A DNA stretch of 64,000 nt from CAHJXF01 sp038225855 (GTDB lineage: Bacteria; Pseudomonadota; Gammaproteobacteria; Burkholderiales; Burkholderiaceae_D), in assembly GCA_038225855.1 (NCBI GenBank), contig JBBRQU010000003.1, forward strand, positions 1 through 64,000, written 5' to 3'. Each line of letters begins with the position of its first letter. Within the stretch, counting starts at the first letter, position 1. Positions 34,913 to 44,313 of the stretch are shown here, one piece after another. The notes under the pieces are model-generated. The model saw only the letters and a program-made list of their open reading frames with translations, was not told the origin of the DNA and did no database searches. The position numbers and the translations under genes were made by a program.

Positions 34913-35332
34913 TCATTTCTGCGGTTCGACCTTCGCCTTGGTGATCGCACCGTCGGAGCGACCCTTCAGATAGGCGTAGAGCGAGTCCATGTGATCCATC
35001 ACGTTCTTGCTTTCCTTCCAACTGGGCATGCCCTTCTCGACGCGGCCCTCGGAGATGACCTTCCTGAAATCGTCCTTCGACAACACCTTGAAGGATTCGA
35101 GTAGCGAGGGGCCGACCAGGCCCTCCTGGTTGGGGCCATGACACCGGTCGCACGCCGCCGCACGCCACGTCCGGAAGCCCTCCATCACATTGGCATCGAC
35201 CTTGGTCCCGTCGATCACGGTGCCGTAGGGCTTGGCGGAGGAGGCTGATGTCTTCTGCACTGGCGCCGTCTGCTGCGCACCGGCTCCCGATACCGCGGCG
35301 GTCAGTGCCGCCAACACGATCCATCTTTTCAT
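34913..35332 (-). CDS. Cytochrome c, likely electron acceptor of the PQQ dehydrogenase (XoxG-type)
   Basis: The 139-residue protein has a signal peptide (RWIVLAALTAAVSGAGA), one heme site CDRCH and a distal Met (KGMPSW). Electrons from PQQ enzymes leave through such a periplasmic cytochrome. It follows xoxF on the same strand after 237 bp. The ATG at 35332 gives the signal peptide; the longer frame upstream has no such feature. Whether it is a true XoxG orthologue cannot be decided by eye. Confidence 0.85.
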   Translation of the reverse strand: MKRWIVLAALTAAVSGAGAQQTAPVQKTSASSAKPYGTVIDGTKVDANVMEGFRTWRAAACDRCHGPNQEGLVGPSLLESFKVLSKDDFRKVISEGRVEKGMPSWKESKNVMDHMDSLYAYLKGRSDGAITKAKVEPQK

Positions 35333-35405
35333 CGTTCGGATGTCCTTCGAGTAAGTAGCGACACGCGATCCGATCCCAGCGCTTGAACCGTGCGACACGA
35401 TCGGT

Positions 35406-35460
35406 TGCAAATCGGGCGCGAATCGGACGCAAATCGGACGCAACAACGAGACGCAACAAC
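35406..35460. repeat. Tandem 11-bp repeats between xoxF and the cytochrome gene
   Basis: Three direct 11-bp units (GCAAATCGGGC, GCGAATCGGAC, GCAAATCGGAC; 35406-35438) are followed by two GCAACAACG copies (35439 and 35452). They occupy the 237-bp gap between xoxF and the cytochrome gene. The helical-turn spacing suggests a protein-binding array; a slippage product is the alternative. Confidence 0.55.
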
Positions 35461-35569
35461 GCGCGATGCACATGCAATGCGATCGCCGTTGCGCTGCGAT
35501 AGTTCACCGAGATATGAAAATGGCGTCCCGCCGTCATCGACGGAGCGCCACTTCACTACGACTCAGCGA

Positions 35570-37378
35570 TCAGTTGTCGCCAAGCGCGAAGATGGTCAGC
35601 GAACCGCCAAGGTTGGTGTATTGCGACAACTCCTTGTAGCCGCCCACGGCGCCAAGGCCGTCCGCATCCTTCTCGAGACCTGCCGCCATGCCGATGCCGG
35701 CCCAGCCGCCGATCCCCGAATACACGCCGACGTACTGCTTGCCCTTGTGCATGTAGGAGAACACATTGCCGATGATGCCGGAGGGGGTCTTGAACTTCCA
35801 CAGTTCCTTGCCGTCCTTGAGACTGACGGCCTTGAGGTAACCCTCGAGGGTGCCGTAGAAGATCACGTCACCCGCCGTCGTCAGCGGCCCGCTCCAGACC
35901 GAGAATTTCTCAGGCAGCGACCATACGATTTTGCCCGTGCCCGCATCCCACGCGATGAAGTTGCCCATGCCGCCGTGACTGTTCGGGGCGGGATACATCG
36001 CCAGCGTCGCACCGACATACGGCTGGCCCGCCGTGTAATCGATCTTGAACGGCTCGTAGTCCATGCAGACGTGGTTGGTCGGAACGTAGAACAGGTTGGT
36101 CTTGGGGTTGAACGCCGCGGGCTGCTGGTCCTTGCTGCCCAATGCCGCCGGGCAGACGCCCTTGGTATTGACATCGGCGCCGTTCCTCGCGGTACTGTAT
36201 TTCGCGACGGTGACCGGGCGACCCGTCTTCATGTCGACGCTGGTTGCCCAGTTGACTGCAGGATCGAATTTCTCGGCGACCAGCAGTGCGCCGTTGGTGC
36301 GGTCGAGGGTGTAGCCGAAGCCGTTGCGGTCGAAGTGCACCAGAGCCTTGGTGGGCTTGCCCTTGACGTTGATGTCCGCAAGGATCATCTCGTTGACGCC
36401 GTCGAAGTCCCACTCGTCGTACGGGGTCATCTGATACACCCACTTGGTCTTGCCGGTGTCCAGATCGCGCGCCCACACGCTCATCGACCACTTGTTGTCA
36501 CCCGGCCTCTGCGCGGGGTTCCAGGTGCTGGGATTGCCCGAGCCGTAGTACAACAGGTTGAGCGCCTTGTCGTAGCTGTACCAGCCCCACGTGGTGCCGC
36601 CACCGATCTTCCACTGATCACCCTTCCAGGTCTTGATCGACGAGTCGGCGCCGACCGGTGCGATCTTGCCATCGACCCAGGTCGTGGTGGTGTTCGGATC
36701 GATCAGCATCTCGGCATCGGGTCCGACGCTGTAGCCGCGCCACACCATCTTGCCATCCTTGATGTTGTAGGCGCTGATGTAGCCGCGCACGCCCCACTCG
36801 CCGCCGCTGATGCCGGTGATCACCTTGTCCTTGAAGACATGGGGGGAATTCGTATTGACTGCGCCGACCTTGGGATCTCCATTCTTCACGGTCCATGCGA
36901 CCTTGCCCGTCTTGGCATCCATCGCGACCAGGTTCGAGTCGGCCTGTTGCAGGAAGATCTTGCCGTCGCCGTATGCGAGCCCGCGATTGACGGTATCGCA
37001 ACACATCTGCGGAATCACGGCCGGATCCTGCTTGGGCTCGTACTTCCACACGATCTTCTGCGTGTTCAGATCGACCGCGAAGACCTTGTTGGGAAATGGC
37101 GAATGGATGTACATCATGTCGCCGATCACCAACGGCGATCCTTCGTGCCCGCGCAGCACGCCGGTCGAGAACATCCACGCGACCTGGAGCTTCTTGACGT
37201 TGCCGGCGTTGATCTGATTGAGCGCGCTGTAGCGGTGGTTGTAGTCGTCCCCCGCCTGTTGCGCCCAGTTGCTCGAGTTGGCCATCGCCTTGTCGAGGTC
37301 CGCGTCGGCAATGGCCGCCACGGGCGCAGTGAGCGCGAGTCCCATCAACAGATACTTCAACTTCGATTTCACATGCAT
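35570..37378 (-). CDS. xoxF: XoxF-type PQQ-dependent methanol/alcohol dehydrogenase
   Basis: The 602-residue periplasmic enzyme has a signal peptide (KLKYLLMGLALTAPVAAIA). It has tryptophan-docking propeller repeats, the vicinal disulfide CCDTV (C126-C127) and the metal ligands E194 (GGEWG) and N282 (GSGNPSTWNP). The catalytic stretch reads DEWDFDGVNE: D324 is the catalytic base, and the extra D326 is the hallmark of lanthanide-dependent XoxF; calcium enzymes have Ala there. Length and ATG (CAGGAG upstream) are normal. It oxidises primary alcohols, typically methanol, and passes electrons to a cytochrome c. No PQQ biosynthesis genes lie in the window. Confidence 0.94.
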   Translation of the reverse strand: MHVKSKLKYLLMGLALTAPVAAIADADLDKAMANSSNWAQQAGDDYNHRYSALNQINAGNVKKLQVAWMFSTGVLRGHEGSPLVIGDMMYIHSPFPNKVFAVDLNTQKIVWKYEPKQDPAVIPQMCCDTVNRGLAYGDGKIFLQQADSNLVAMDAKTGKVAWTVKNGDPKVGAVNTNSPHVFKDKVITGISGGEWGVRGYISAYNIKDGKMVWRGYSVGPDAEMLIDPNTTTTWVDGKIAPVGADSSIKTWKGDQWKIGGGTTWGWYSYDKALNLLYYGSGNPSTWNPAQRPGDNKWSMSVWARDLDTGKTKWVYQMTPYDEWDFDGVNEMILADINVKGKPTKALVHFDRNGFGYTLDRTNGALLVAEKFDPAVNWATSVDMKTGRPVTVAKYSTARNGADVNTKGVCPAALGSKDQQPAAFNPKTNLFYVPTNHVCMDYEPFKIDYTAGQPYVGATLAMYPAPNSHGGMGNFIAWDAGTGKIVWSLPEKFSVWSGPLTTAGDVIFYGTLEGYLKAVSLKDGKELWKFKTPSGIIGNVFSYMHKGKQYVGVYSGIGGWAGIGMAAGLEKDADGLGAVGGYKELSQYTNLGGSLTIFALGDN

Positions 37379-37773
37379 GGCTGTCTCCTGGTGCGAATCG
37401 TTCCAGTGAAATTGCTGTTGCCGAAATGGTTGAGGGTCTTGTGTTGCGCGCCCGGACGTTGCGCCCGGGTCCATACCCTTTCGCGATGCATGCAGGCAAC
37501 TCTCGTCGTATTTCTCTCTCCTTCGTTGAGTTGCAGTATTCGGTGATCGCGAGACCAGCCTGTGTGAACTGCGCGGCGAGCATAACGGGTTCCATCGGTC
37601 AAGCCAAGAAAGACTTTTTCGATGTGACTATTCTTGCTTGTCCGTTCATGTCGATCTCCTACATTCACGCGTGGCACGACGCCGCAAATCCGGAAATCGC
37701 GGTGGTGTACAAGAGCAGCGTCGAGGCTCGCCGTCGACCGCGCACGCCGACAACCCGATTTCAGAGAGAGACC
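37379..37773. promoter_or_regulatory. Divergent promoter region between xoxF and a TonB receptor
   Basis: About 395 bp separate the two divergent starts. I see a GCGCCCGG direct repeat (around 37448-37475) and an AT-rich stretch near 37600-37660 that could hold the receptor promoter, but no site I can name. Common regulation of the dehydrogenase and the receptor is plausible. Longer open frames across this region have no protein similarity. Confidence 0.5.
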
Positions 37774-40080
37774 ATGATGCGACGTGGGAGACAAACGTGT
37801 GTGCGGACATATACACAGATGCGGACGCGACGCCACGCGCTCGCCGCGTGCGCAACGACGGTTGTCTTCGGCATTGCGCACGCCGCCGACAATCCGGCCG
37901 AAGTGCTCGAGCTGCCGCGAATCGAGGTGATCGGCACTACACCGTTGCCGGGTCTGGGCACACCCATTCGGGACGTGCCCGCCAACGTACAGATCTACAC
38001 CAGCAAGGAGCTCGGCCGGCAGCGGCAGGGCAATCTGGGCGAGTTCCTCGAGCAGAACCCCACGAGCGTGTCGATCAACTCGAGCCAGGGCAATCCGTTC
38101 CAGCCGGATGTGAACTACCGCGGGTTCACGGCGTCGCCTTTGCTGGGTACGCCGCAAGGCCTGTCGGTTTTCCAGGACGGTGTGCGCATCAACGAACCCT
38201 TCGGCGACGTGGTGAACTGGGACCTGTTGCCGCAGTCGGCGATCTCGAGCATCCAGTTGATTCCCGGATCGATCCCCGCGTTCGGTCTCAACACGCTGGG
38301 TGGTGCGCTCGCCGTCTACACCAAGAGTGGAAGCGAGTATCCGGGCGGCGCTCTCGAGTTGTCGGGCGGCTCGTTCGGACGCAGAACGCTTCAGCTCGAA
38401 CAGGGAGGCAAGGTCGGCAACTGGGACTACTTCGTCACCGGCAACGATGCGCGCGATCGCGGCTGGGCGGAACACAATGCCAGCCGCGTGCGACAGTTCT
38501 TCGGCAAGGTCGGCTACCAGACCGAGAAGACCGATCTCGATGTCAGTCTCACGTCGGTCCACAACGTCCTCGAAGCAACGCAGACCTTGCCGTCGTCGTT
38601 CCTCGACAACATCCGGCAGGCCTATACCTTTCCCGATCGCAACCGCAACACGCTCACGTTCGTCACGTTCAAGGGCAGTCACTTTCTCACCGACGAGCTG
38701 CTGCTGGCCGGCAATCTCTATCACCGCAAGTACCGGAACCGAAGCGTCAGCAGCAACGTCAATCGTGACTTCGGAAGCGTCGATCCGGTAACCGGACTCA
38801 CCGACGACATCGAGGCGACCAACGACCAATCGCAGATCGATCAGGACAGCGACGGATTCGGCTTGCAGCTCACCTGGTCGGCCGCGATCGGCACCCACAA
38901 GAACCAGTTCACGATCGGCGGAGGTAGCGACTTCGGCAGGGCTCGCTTCACGCAGGACTCGCAGCCCGCGCAGTTCACCGCGGCGCGCGACACCATCGGG
39001 CTCGGCGGCTTCAAGCACGCTACCGACGCGGGTACGCGCAACCGCTACGACGGTCTGTTCGCGGCCGACACGTTTGCGCTCGATCCGCGTTGGACCCTGA
39101 CGTTGTCGGGCCGCTACAACCGTGCGCTGGTCCGCATCGAAGACCGTAGCGGCAGTGCGCCGCTACTCGACGGTACACATCGCTACACACGCTTCGTCAA
39201 GGCGATCGGCATCAATTTCAATCCCGACGCGCGACTGACGACCTATGTCTCGTACAACGAAGGCATGCGCGCACCCACGCCGATCGAGTTGACCTGCGCG
39301 GACCCCGAGGCGCCTTGCAAGCTGCCCAACAATTTTCTCGCCGACCCCGATCTGAGAGAAGTCCGGTCGCGCACCGTCGAGGCCGGCGCGCGCGGCCGAT
39401 GGAACGAGACATCGTCATGGAGCGCGGCGATCTATCGAACCGAATTGTCCAACGACATCCAGTTCGTCAGCAGCGGGGCGGGCTTTTCCAACGCCGGCTA
39501 TTTCCAGAACGTCGGCAATACCCGGCGGCAAGGCGTCGAGCTGTCCGCAAAAGAAAAATTCGGAAGGCTTTCAGTGACCGCGCGGTACAGCTACCTGCAA
39601 GCGACTTTTCAATCGGGCTTCATCGAGAACAGCGCGAGCAACTCGAGCGCCGACGCGACCGGAGCGATCCGGGTCGCGCGCGGCAATCGCATTCCCGGCT
39701 TGCCGCAGCACGTCGTCAAGCTGCGCTTCGACTACGAATGGAACGACGCGTGGGCTATCGGCGCAAGCGTCAACACCACGAGCTCCATCTACGCACGCGG
39801 CGACGAGAACAACCGCGATGTGCATGGAAAAATTTCCGGCTTCACGGTCGTGAACGTCGATGCGCGTTATCAGCTCGGCCGCGACCTGGAACTGTTCGCG
39901 CGAGTCAACAACCTGTTCGACCGGCGCTATGCGAACTTCGGCGTGATCGGCGAAAACTTCTTCACGGGCCCGAACCGGACCTTCGGACCTGCGGCTGGAG
40001 TCGATCCGGCGACCGAACAGTTCCGGTCGCCCGGAGTTCCACGCGGCGCGTGGGCCGGGCTGCGTTACCGCTGGCCGTGA
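37774..40080 (+). CDS. TonB-dependent outer-membrane receptor divergent from xoxF
   Basis: The 768-residue protein has a signal sequence (RRHALAACATTVVFGIAHAA), the plug domain (RIEVIGTTPLPGLG, VNYRGFTASPLLGTPQGLSV, INEPFGDVVNWD) and a 22-strand barrel ending in GLRYRWP with the C-terminal aromatic. It imports a metal chelate or small ligand with TonB energy. Because it is divergent from xoxF, a lanthanide-chelator receptor of the LutH/LanA kind is the obvious hypothesis, but sequence alone does not prove the ligand. The ATG at 37774 is chosen for the signal peptide; M16 is an alternative start. Confidence 0.88.
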   Translation: MMRRGRQTCVRTYTQMRTRRHALAACATTVVFGIAHAADNPAEVLELPRIEVIGTTPLPGLGTPIRDVPANVQIYTSKELGRQRQGNLGEFLEQNPTSVSINSSQGNPFQPDVNYRGFTASPLLGTPQGLSVFQDGVRINEPFGDVVNWDLLPQSAISSIQLIPGSIPAFGLNTLGGALAVYTKSGSEYPGGALELSGGSFGRRTLQLEQGGKVGNWDYFVTGNDARDRGWAEHNASRVRQFFGKVGYQTEKTDLDVSLTSVHNVLEATQTLPSSFLDNIRQAYTFPDRNRNTLTFVTFKGSHFLTDELLLAGNLYHRKYRNRSVSSNVNRDFGSVDPVTGLTDDIEATNDQSQIDQDSDGFGLQLTWSAAIGTHKNQFTIGGGSDFGRARFTQDSQPAQFTAARDTIGLGGFKHATDAGTRNRYDGLFAADTFALDPRWTLTLSGRYNRALVRIEDRSGSAPLLDGTHRYTRFVKAIGINFNPDARLTTYVSYNEGMRAPTPIELTCADPEAPCKLPNNFLADPDLREVRSRTVEAGARGRWNETSSWSAAIYRTELSNDIQFVSSGAGFSNAGYFQNVGNTRRQGVELSAKEKFGRLSVTARYSYLQATFQSGFIENSASNSSADATGAIRVARGNRIPGLPQHVVKLRFDYEWNDAWAIGASVNTTSSIYARGDENNRDVHGKISGFTVVNVDARYQLGRDLELFARVNNLFDRRYANFGVIGENFFTGPNRTFGPAAGVDPATEQFRSPGVPRGAWAGLRYRWP

Positions 40081-40082
40081 AC

Positions 40083-40156
40083 GCGTCATTCTCGCGCGCG
40101 GGAATCCAGCGTCTTTCGATCTACGCCACCGGGTCCCTGCTTTCGCAGGGATGACA
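40083..40156. repeat. Dispersed two-hairpin intergenic repeat, copy C
   Basis: The unit starts GCGTCATTCTCGCGCGCGGG and ends TCCCTGCTTTCGCAGGGATG plus ACAG. It fills the gap between two converging TonB receptor genes and could serve as a two-way terminator. Related copies lie at 19852, 21301, 47641 and 51310. Confidence 0.6.
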
Positions 40157-40162
40157 GAACGG

Positions 40163-42340
40163 TCAGAGCGGAACGGCTGCGCTCAGACCAACGGTGAAGG
40201 TCCGACCCGGCGCCGGTTCGAAGAAACGGCCGTTGGATTCGTTGACGATCACCGACCCTGCGTAGCGGCGAGCGAACAGGTTGTCGACGCGCGCGAAGCC
40301 GGTCACCGTCCAGCGCGCCCACCGCAGCAGGTAGCCAGCACGAAGGCTGGCGATCGCATAGCTCGGCGCCGCGTCGCTGTTGACGTCGTCGACCAACACG
40401 CGACTCGAGGCGCGCGCTTCGATCGCCGCGCGCCAGCCCGCGGGGGGCGCCCACGCCAGTTCGCCGTAGAACGTCGAGCGTGCGATTCCGGGGATCTTGT
40501 TGCCGCTCGCCACCACGCGATTCGGCTGAGGACAGGGTGTCGCGGTGCAGGTCAGGAAACCGCTGCGATAGCGCGCGTCGAGCAAGGTGTAGGCGAGCTG
40601 CAACTGCGTGGCATTCCATAGATCGCGGCGAAGCGATAACTCCAGACCGTTGCGTCGCGTGTCTCCGGCATTCTGGAAAGTCGCGCGCCCGCCCAGATTG
40701 GTTTGGGTGACCAGCTCGTCTTTCGTGTTCACCTGGAAGACCGCAGCGGTGACGGTACCCAGCACTGCGCTGCGCGCCTTGATCCCGGTTTCCACGCTGG
40801 TGCTGTGTACCGATTGCAGCGCGAAGTTCAGTCCGCTGGCCCCGTTGGGCCGGTAAGACAATTCGTTGAGCGTCGGCGTCTCGAAGCCGCGACCTGCGGA
40901 GACGTAAAGGCGCAGGTCGTCCACCGGCGCATAGACCACGCCGGCCACCGGCAACACCGCGCTGTAGCGCACCTTGCCGCTGTCGTTGGGATTGGTGGCG
41001 GTCACGAATTGATCGGACGACTCGAAGCGCACGTCGCTGCGCCGCGCGCCCAGATCGATGCTCCACCGTGGCGCAAGCTTCCACGAAGCCTGCAGGTACA
41101 CGTCGGCATCGTTGACGTCGTTGGTCTCGTCGCGCCGCAAGTCGCCCTGCACACCGAGCGTCGTGCCGATGAAGTTGCGATAGCCGCGTCGTTTCTCGTT
41201 GAGCTGGTCGTACGCGAGACCCGCCACCACCGTCAGCGGACCGAACGGCGCCTCGCGAAAATTTCCGGTCCAGCGCAAATCGACGCCCCGATAATCGCGG
41301 CCGAGCGCGATCACCCCGCCTGCGGACAGCGGGCTCGTCTGCGCCGCGACCGGAATCGCCTGGAACTGGATGGTGTTGCGATGGCCGTCGTAGGCAACCA
41401 CGCGGATGCTGTTGACGTCGTCGATGCGTCGCGAATAGACCAGCCCCGCCTGGGTCTGGTCCGACGCCTTGCGCGTATTGAACTGCAGCGCGCTCGCATC
41501 GACGCCGCGCGGATTGGCATCGAAGGCCGCGTGCGTGAGCCCGAGCGGATCGTCCGCCTTGCCCAGCGAAATGCTGTTGACGACCAGCTTCAACGTGCTG
41601 GCCTCGTCGAGCGCGATGCCGAACTTGGCGTTGGCCAGATTGCGTTGCGCGGCGCTGTGGTCGCGATAGCCCTGCGTCGTGAAACGGTTGATGTCCATGA
41701 CGGCATCGACGGCCCCCGCCGCACCGGAAAACTTGAGCCCGCTGCGCGCCGTGCGATTGCTGCCGAGAGCGAAGTTGGGAGTGACCGTCGGCGGCGCTGT
41801 TCCATCTTCGGTATAGACCGCCACGACCCCGCCCGACGAATTGCCATAGAGCGCCGAGAAGGGGCCGCGCAGGATCTCGATGCGATCCACCGAGCCCAGA
41901 TCGACATGGGTGATCTGCCCCTGACCGTCAGGCAGCGTCGCCGGAATGTCGTCCACATAGAGCCGCACGCCACGCACGCCGAAGCTCGAGCGCGCGCCGA
42001 AACCCCGCACCGAAAGCTGCACGTCCTGCGCATAATTCTGGCGATCGCGCGCCACCAGGCCGGGCACCGGGCCGACGCTCTCGGATAAGTTGACCTGCAT
42101 GCGACCGTCACGAACATCGCCGCCGTCGACGCGATCGATCGACCCCGGCACATCGAACGCCGATCGCTCGATGCGGGTGCCCGTCACCACCACCGGATCG
42201 GTGCGGATCGGCACGACCGGATCGGTGCGCATCGGCACCGTCTGCGCCTGGGCCTCGTTCGCAGCCAAGAACCACGCGCCAGCCATTGCCGCAACGGACC
42301 ATAGAGCGGCAGGAAACAAGCGACCAATGCCGATCTTCAT
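40163..42340 (-). CDS. Second TonB-dependent outer-membrane receptor
   Basis: The 725-residue receptor has a signal peptide (AALWSVAAMAGAWFLAANEA), a plug (DPVVVTGTRIERSAFDVPGS, LSVRGFGARSSFGVRGVRLY, VDRIEILRGPFSALYGNSSG) and a barrel. The segment before the plug contains RTDPVV twice, matching a duplicated 27-bp DNA stretch (42186-42232). CAGGAG precedes the ATG at 42340. The ligand is unknown; plug features resemble siderophore and metal receptors. It is tail-to-tail with the first receptor and divergent from a small secreted-protein gene. Confidence 0.88.
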   Translation of the reverse strand: MKIGIGRLFPAALWSVAAMAGAWFLAANEAQAQTVPMRTDPVVPIRTDPVVVTGTRIERSAFDVPGSIDRVDGGDVRDGRMQVNLSESVGPVPGLVARDRQNYAQDVQLSVRGFGARSSFGVRGVRLYVDDIPATLPDGQGQITHVDLGSVDRIEILRGPFSALYGNSSGGVVAVYTEDGTAPPTVTPNFALGSNRTARSGLKFSGAAGAVDAVMDINRFTTQGYRDHSAAQRNLANAKFGIALDEASTLKLVVNSISLGKADDPLGLTHAAFDANPRGVDASALQFNTRKASDQTQAGLVYSRRIDDVNSIRVVAYDGHRNTIQFQAIPVAAQTSPLSAGGVIALGRDYRGVDLRWTGNFREAPFGPLTVVAGLAYDQLNEKRRGYRNFIGTTLGVQGDLRRDETNDVNDADVYLQASWKLAPRWSIDLGARRSDVRFESSDQFVTATNPNDSGKVRYSAVLPVAGVVYAPVDDLRLYVSAGRGFETPTLNELSYRPNGASGLNFALQSVHSTSVETGIKARSAVLGTVTAAVFQVNTKDELVTQTNLGGRATFQNAGDTRRNGLELSLRRDLWNATQLQLAYTLLDARYRSGFLTCTATPCPQPNRVVASGNKIPGIARSTFYGELAWAPPAGWRAAIEARASSRVLVDDVNSDAAPSYAIASLRAGYLLRWARWTVTGFARVDNLFARRYAGSVIVNESNGRFFEPAPGRTFTVGLSAAVPL

Positions 42341-42511
42341 GCACTCTCCTGTCTGCGACGGGGGCGATTGTGAACCAGCGGCGGGCGGCTCGCGGTCGGC
42401 GCATAGTACGCTGCGCGGTTTGACGCGTTTTTCCTTCGCCACGATAATCTGCGGCTCGCGTGCGGATCGGTTGTTTGACCTGCGGAAATCTCTCTCGATG
42501 AAGATGTGTTC

Positions 42512-42859
42512 ATGAACCTGCGTTCGCTGCACGTCTTCGGATTCGCGTTTCTTGTGTTGACCTCGCTCGCCGCACAGGCCGCCCGCACCTTTCCGCAAAA
42601 CAGCGTGCAGGTGAAGATCACCAAGGTCGCGGATGACGCGATCGTGGCCGATGGCAAGGCGCTGCGCCTGGCGCCGGGCGTGCTGATCTTCACGCCCTCG
42701 AATGCGACGCTGGTGCGCGGCGCACTGCCGCCCGGTGTCATCGCGCGCGTCCAGCTCGATCTCAATGGCGACGTGCGGCGCATCTGGTTGCTGGCCGACG
42801 ACGAGATCATCGACAAGCCGTCGTGGTGGCAGTTCTGGAAGAGCGAAAGACAGCAATGA
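42512..42859 (+). CDS. Small secreted hypothetical protein upstream of miaB
   Basis: The 115-residue protein has a signal peptide (LHVFGFAFLVLTSLAAQAA) and a compact beta-rich mature domain (SVQVKITKVADDAIVADGKA, GVIARVQLDLNGDVRRIWLL). It ends in a Trp-rich tail (KPSWWQFWKSERQQ). It lies 7 bp before miaB and is probably cotranscribed. The ATG at 42512 is better than the GTG two codons earlier. No named family is recognised. Confidence 0.72.
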   Translation: MNLRSLHVFGFAFLVLTSLAAQAARTFPQNSVQVKITKVADDAIVADGKALRLAPGVLIFTPSNATLVRGALPPGVIARVQLDLNGDVRRIWLLADDEIIDKPSWWQFWKSERQQ

Positions 42860-42866
42860 GGCGGCG

Positions 42867-44306
42867 ATGAAGAAGCTCTACATCAAGACCTTCGGCTGCC
42901 AGATGAACGAGTACGACTCGGACAAGATGGCCGACGTGCTGCGCGAGGCGTCACTGGCCGCGGGCGACTCGATGATCAAGACCGACACGCCCGAAGACGC
43001 CGACGTGATTCTCTTCAACACCTGCTCGGTGCGCGAGAAGGCGCAGGAGAAAGTGTTCTCGGATCTGGGTCGCGTGCGCGAATTGAAACTGGCCAGACCC
43101 GGCCTCGTGATCGGCGTCGGCGGTTGCGTCGCGAGTCAGGAGGGTGCTGCGATCACCAGGCGCGCGCCGTATGTCGACGTCGTGTTCGGACCGCAGACGC
43201 TGCATCGCCTGCCCGCGTTGATCGAAGCGCGGCGCGTAAGCGGCAAGCCGCAGGTCGACATCAGTTTTCCCGAGATCGAGAAGTTCGATCATCTGCCGCC
43301 CGCGACTGTCGACTGCGCCGTCGACGGACCAACCGCATTCGTGTCGATCATGGAAGGCTGCTCGAAGTACTGCAGCTTCTGCGTGGTGCCGTACACGCGC
43401 GGCGAAGAAGTCTCGCGCGGCTTCGACGATGTGTTGACCGAGATCGCGGGACTCGCGGCGCAAGGCGTGAAGGAAGTCACGCTGCTTGGGCAGAACGTCA
43501 ATGCCTATAGCGCGACGATGCCGTTGTGGGACGATGCCGCTGCCGGTGCGGATGCGCGCGCCGCTGACGTTGCCGCTGACGTTGCCGATTTCGCGATGCT
43601 GCTCGAATACGTCGCCGAGCTTCCCGGCATCGAACGCATCCGCTACACCACCTCGCATCCGAAGGAATTCACGCAGCGCCTGATCGATGCTTATGCACGC
43701 ATTCCGAAACTCGTCTCGCATCTGCACCTGCCGGTGCAGTCGGGTTCGGACCGCATATTGATGGCGATGAAGCGCGGCTACACGGTGCTCGAATACAAGT
43801 CGATCATCCGGCGCCTGCGCGCGGTGCGGCCCGACCTCTGCATCTCGACCGACATCATCGTCGGCTTTCCCGGCGAGACCGATGCCGACTTCGACGCAAC
43901 CATGAAGTTGATAGGCGACATCGGCTTCGACGCGTCGTACTCGTTCATCTACAGCCCGCGCCCTGGCACGCCCGCTGCGAGCCTGCCCGATGGCGTCGAT
44001 GCGGCCGCAAAGTTGGCGCGCTTGCAGCGCGTACAGGCGGCCATCGACGCGAACGCGCGGCGCATCAGCGAGGCGATGGTCGGCACGCGGCAGCGCATCC
44101 TGGTCGAGGGTCCTTCGCGCAAGAACCCGAACGAGATGATGGGCCGCACCGACAACAATCGCGTCGTGAACTTCGCCGCTCGCATGCCGGTCGGATCGCT
44201 GCGCGACGCCACGATCACGCTCGCCAATTCGCATTCGTTGCGTGGGGTCATCGACGCGGTCATCGACGCGGACATCGGCGCGGCCGCATGGTCCGCCGCC
44301 GCATGA
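42867..44306 (+). CDS. miaB: tRNA-2-methylthio-N6-dimethylallyladenosine synthase MiaB
   Basis: The 479-residue radical SAM methylthiotransferase has the N-terminal cluster cysteines (TFGCQMNEYDS, NTCSVREK, GGCVASQ), the radical SAM CXXXCXXC (CSKYCSFC) and the C-terminal TRAM domain (RILVEGPSRKNPNEMMGRT). It methylthiolates A37 of tRNAs reading UNN codons. A low-complexity insertion AGADARAADVAADVADF lies near residue 230. GAGG precedes the ATG. The phoH-like and ybeY genes follow, the usual housekeeping order. Confidence 0.95.
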   Translation: MKKLYIKTFGCQMNEYDSDKMADVLREASLAAGDSMIKTDTPEDADVILFNTCSVREKAQEKVFSDLGRVRELKLARPGLVIGVGGCVASQEGAAITRRAPYVDVVFGPQTLHRLPALIEARRVSGKPQVDISFPEIEKFDHLPPATVDCAVDGPTAFVSIMEGCSKYCSFCVVPYTRGEEVSRGFDDVLTEIAGLAAQGVKEVTLLGQNVNAYSATMPLWDDAAAGADARAADVAADVADFAMLLEYVAELPGIERIRYTTSHPKEFTQRLIDAYARIPKLVSHLHLPVQSGSDRILMAMKRGYTVLEYKSIIRRLRAVRPDLCISTDIIVGFPGETDADFDATMKLIGDIGFDASYSFIYSPRPGTPAASLPDGVDAAAKLARLQRVQAAIDANARRISEAMVGTRQRILVEGPSRKNPNEMMGRTDNNRVVNFAARMPVGSLRDATITLANSHSLRGVIDAVIDADIGAAAWSAAA

Positions 44307-44313
44307 ACACGCA

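Noticed and set aside
35406..35460. CRISPR-like array
   Set aside because: Units are 9-11 bp, contiguous and without unique spacers, so they are tandem repeats.
37379..37474. Longer N-terminus of XoxF from 37474
   Set aside because: It would add residues without similarity before a normal signal peptide; the ATG at 37378 has CAGGAG just upstream.
44242..44313. PhoH-like gene starting at 44242
   Set aside because: That start lies inside miaB and adds residues unlike the family; TTG at 44314 gives the usual N-terminus.
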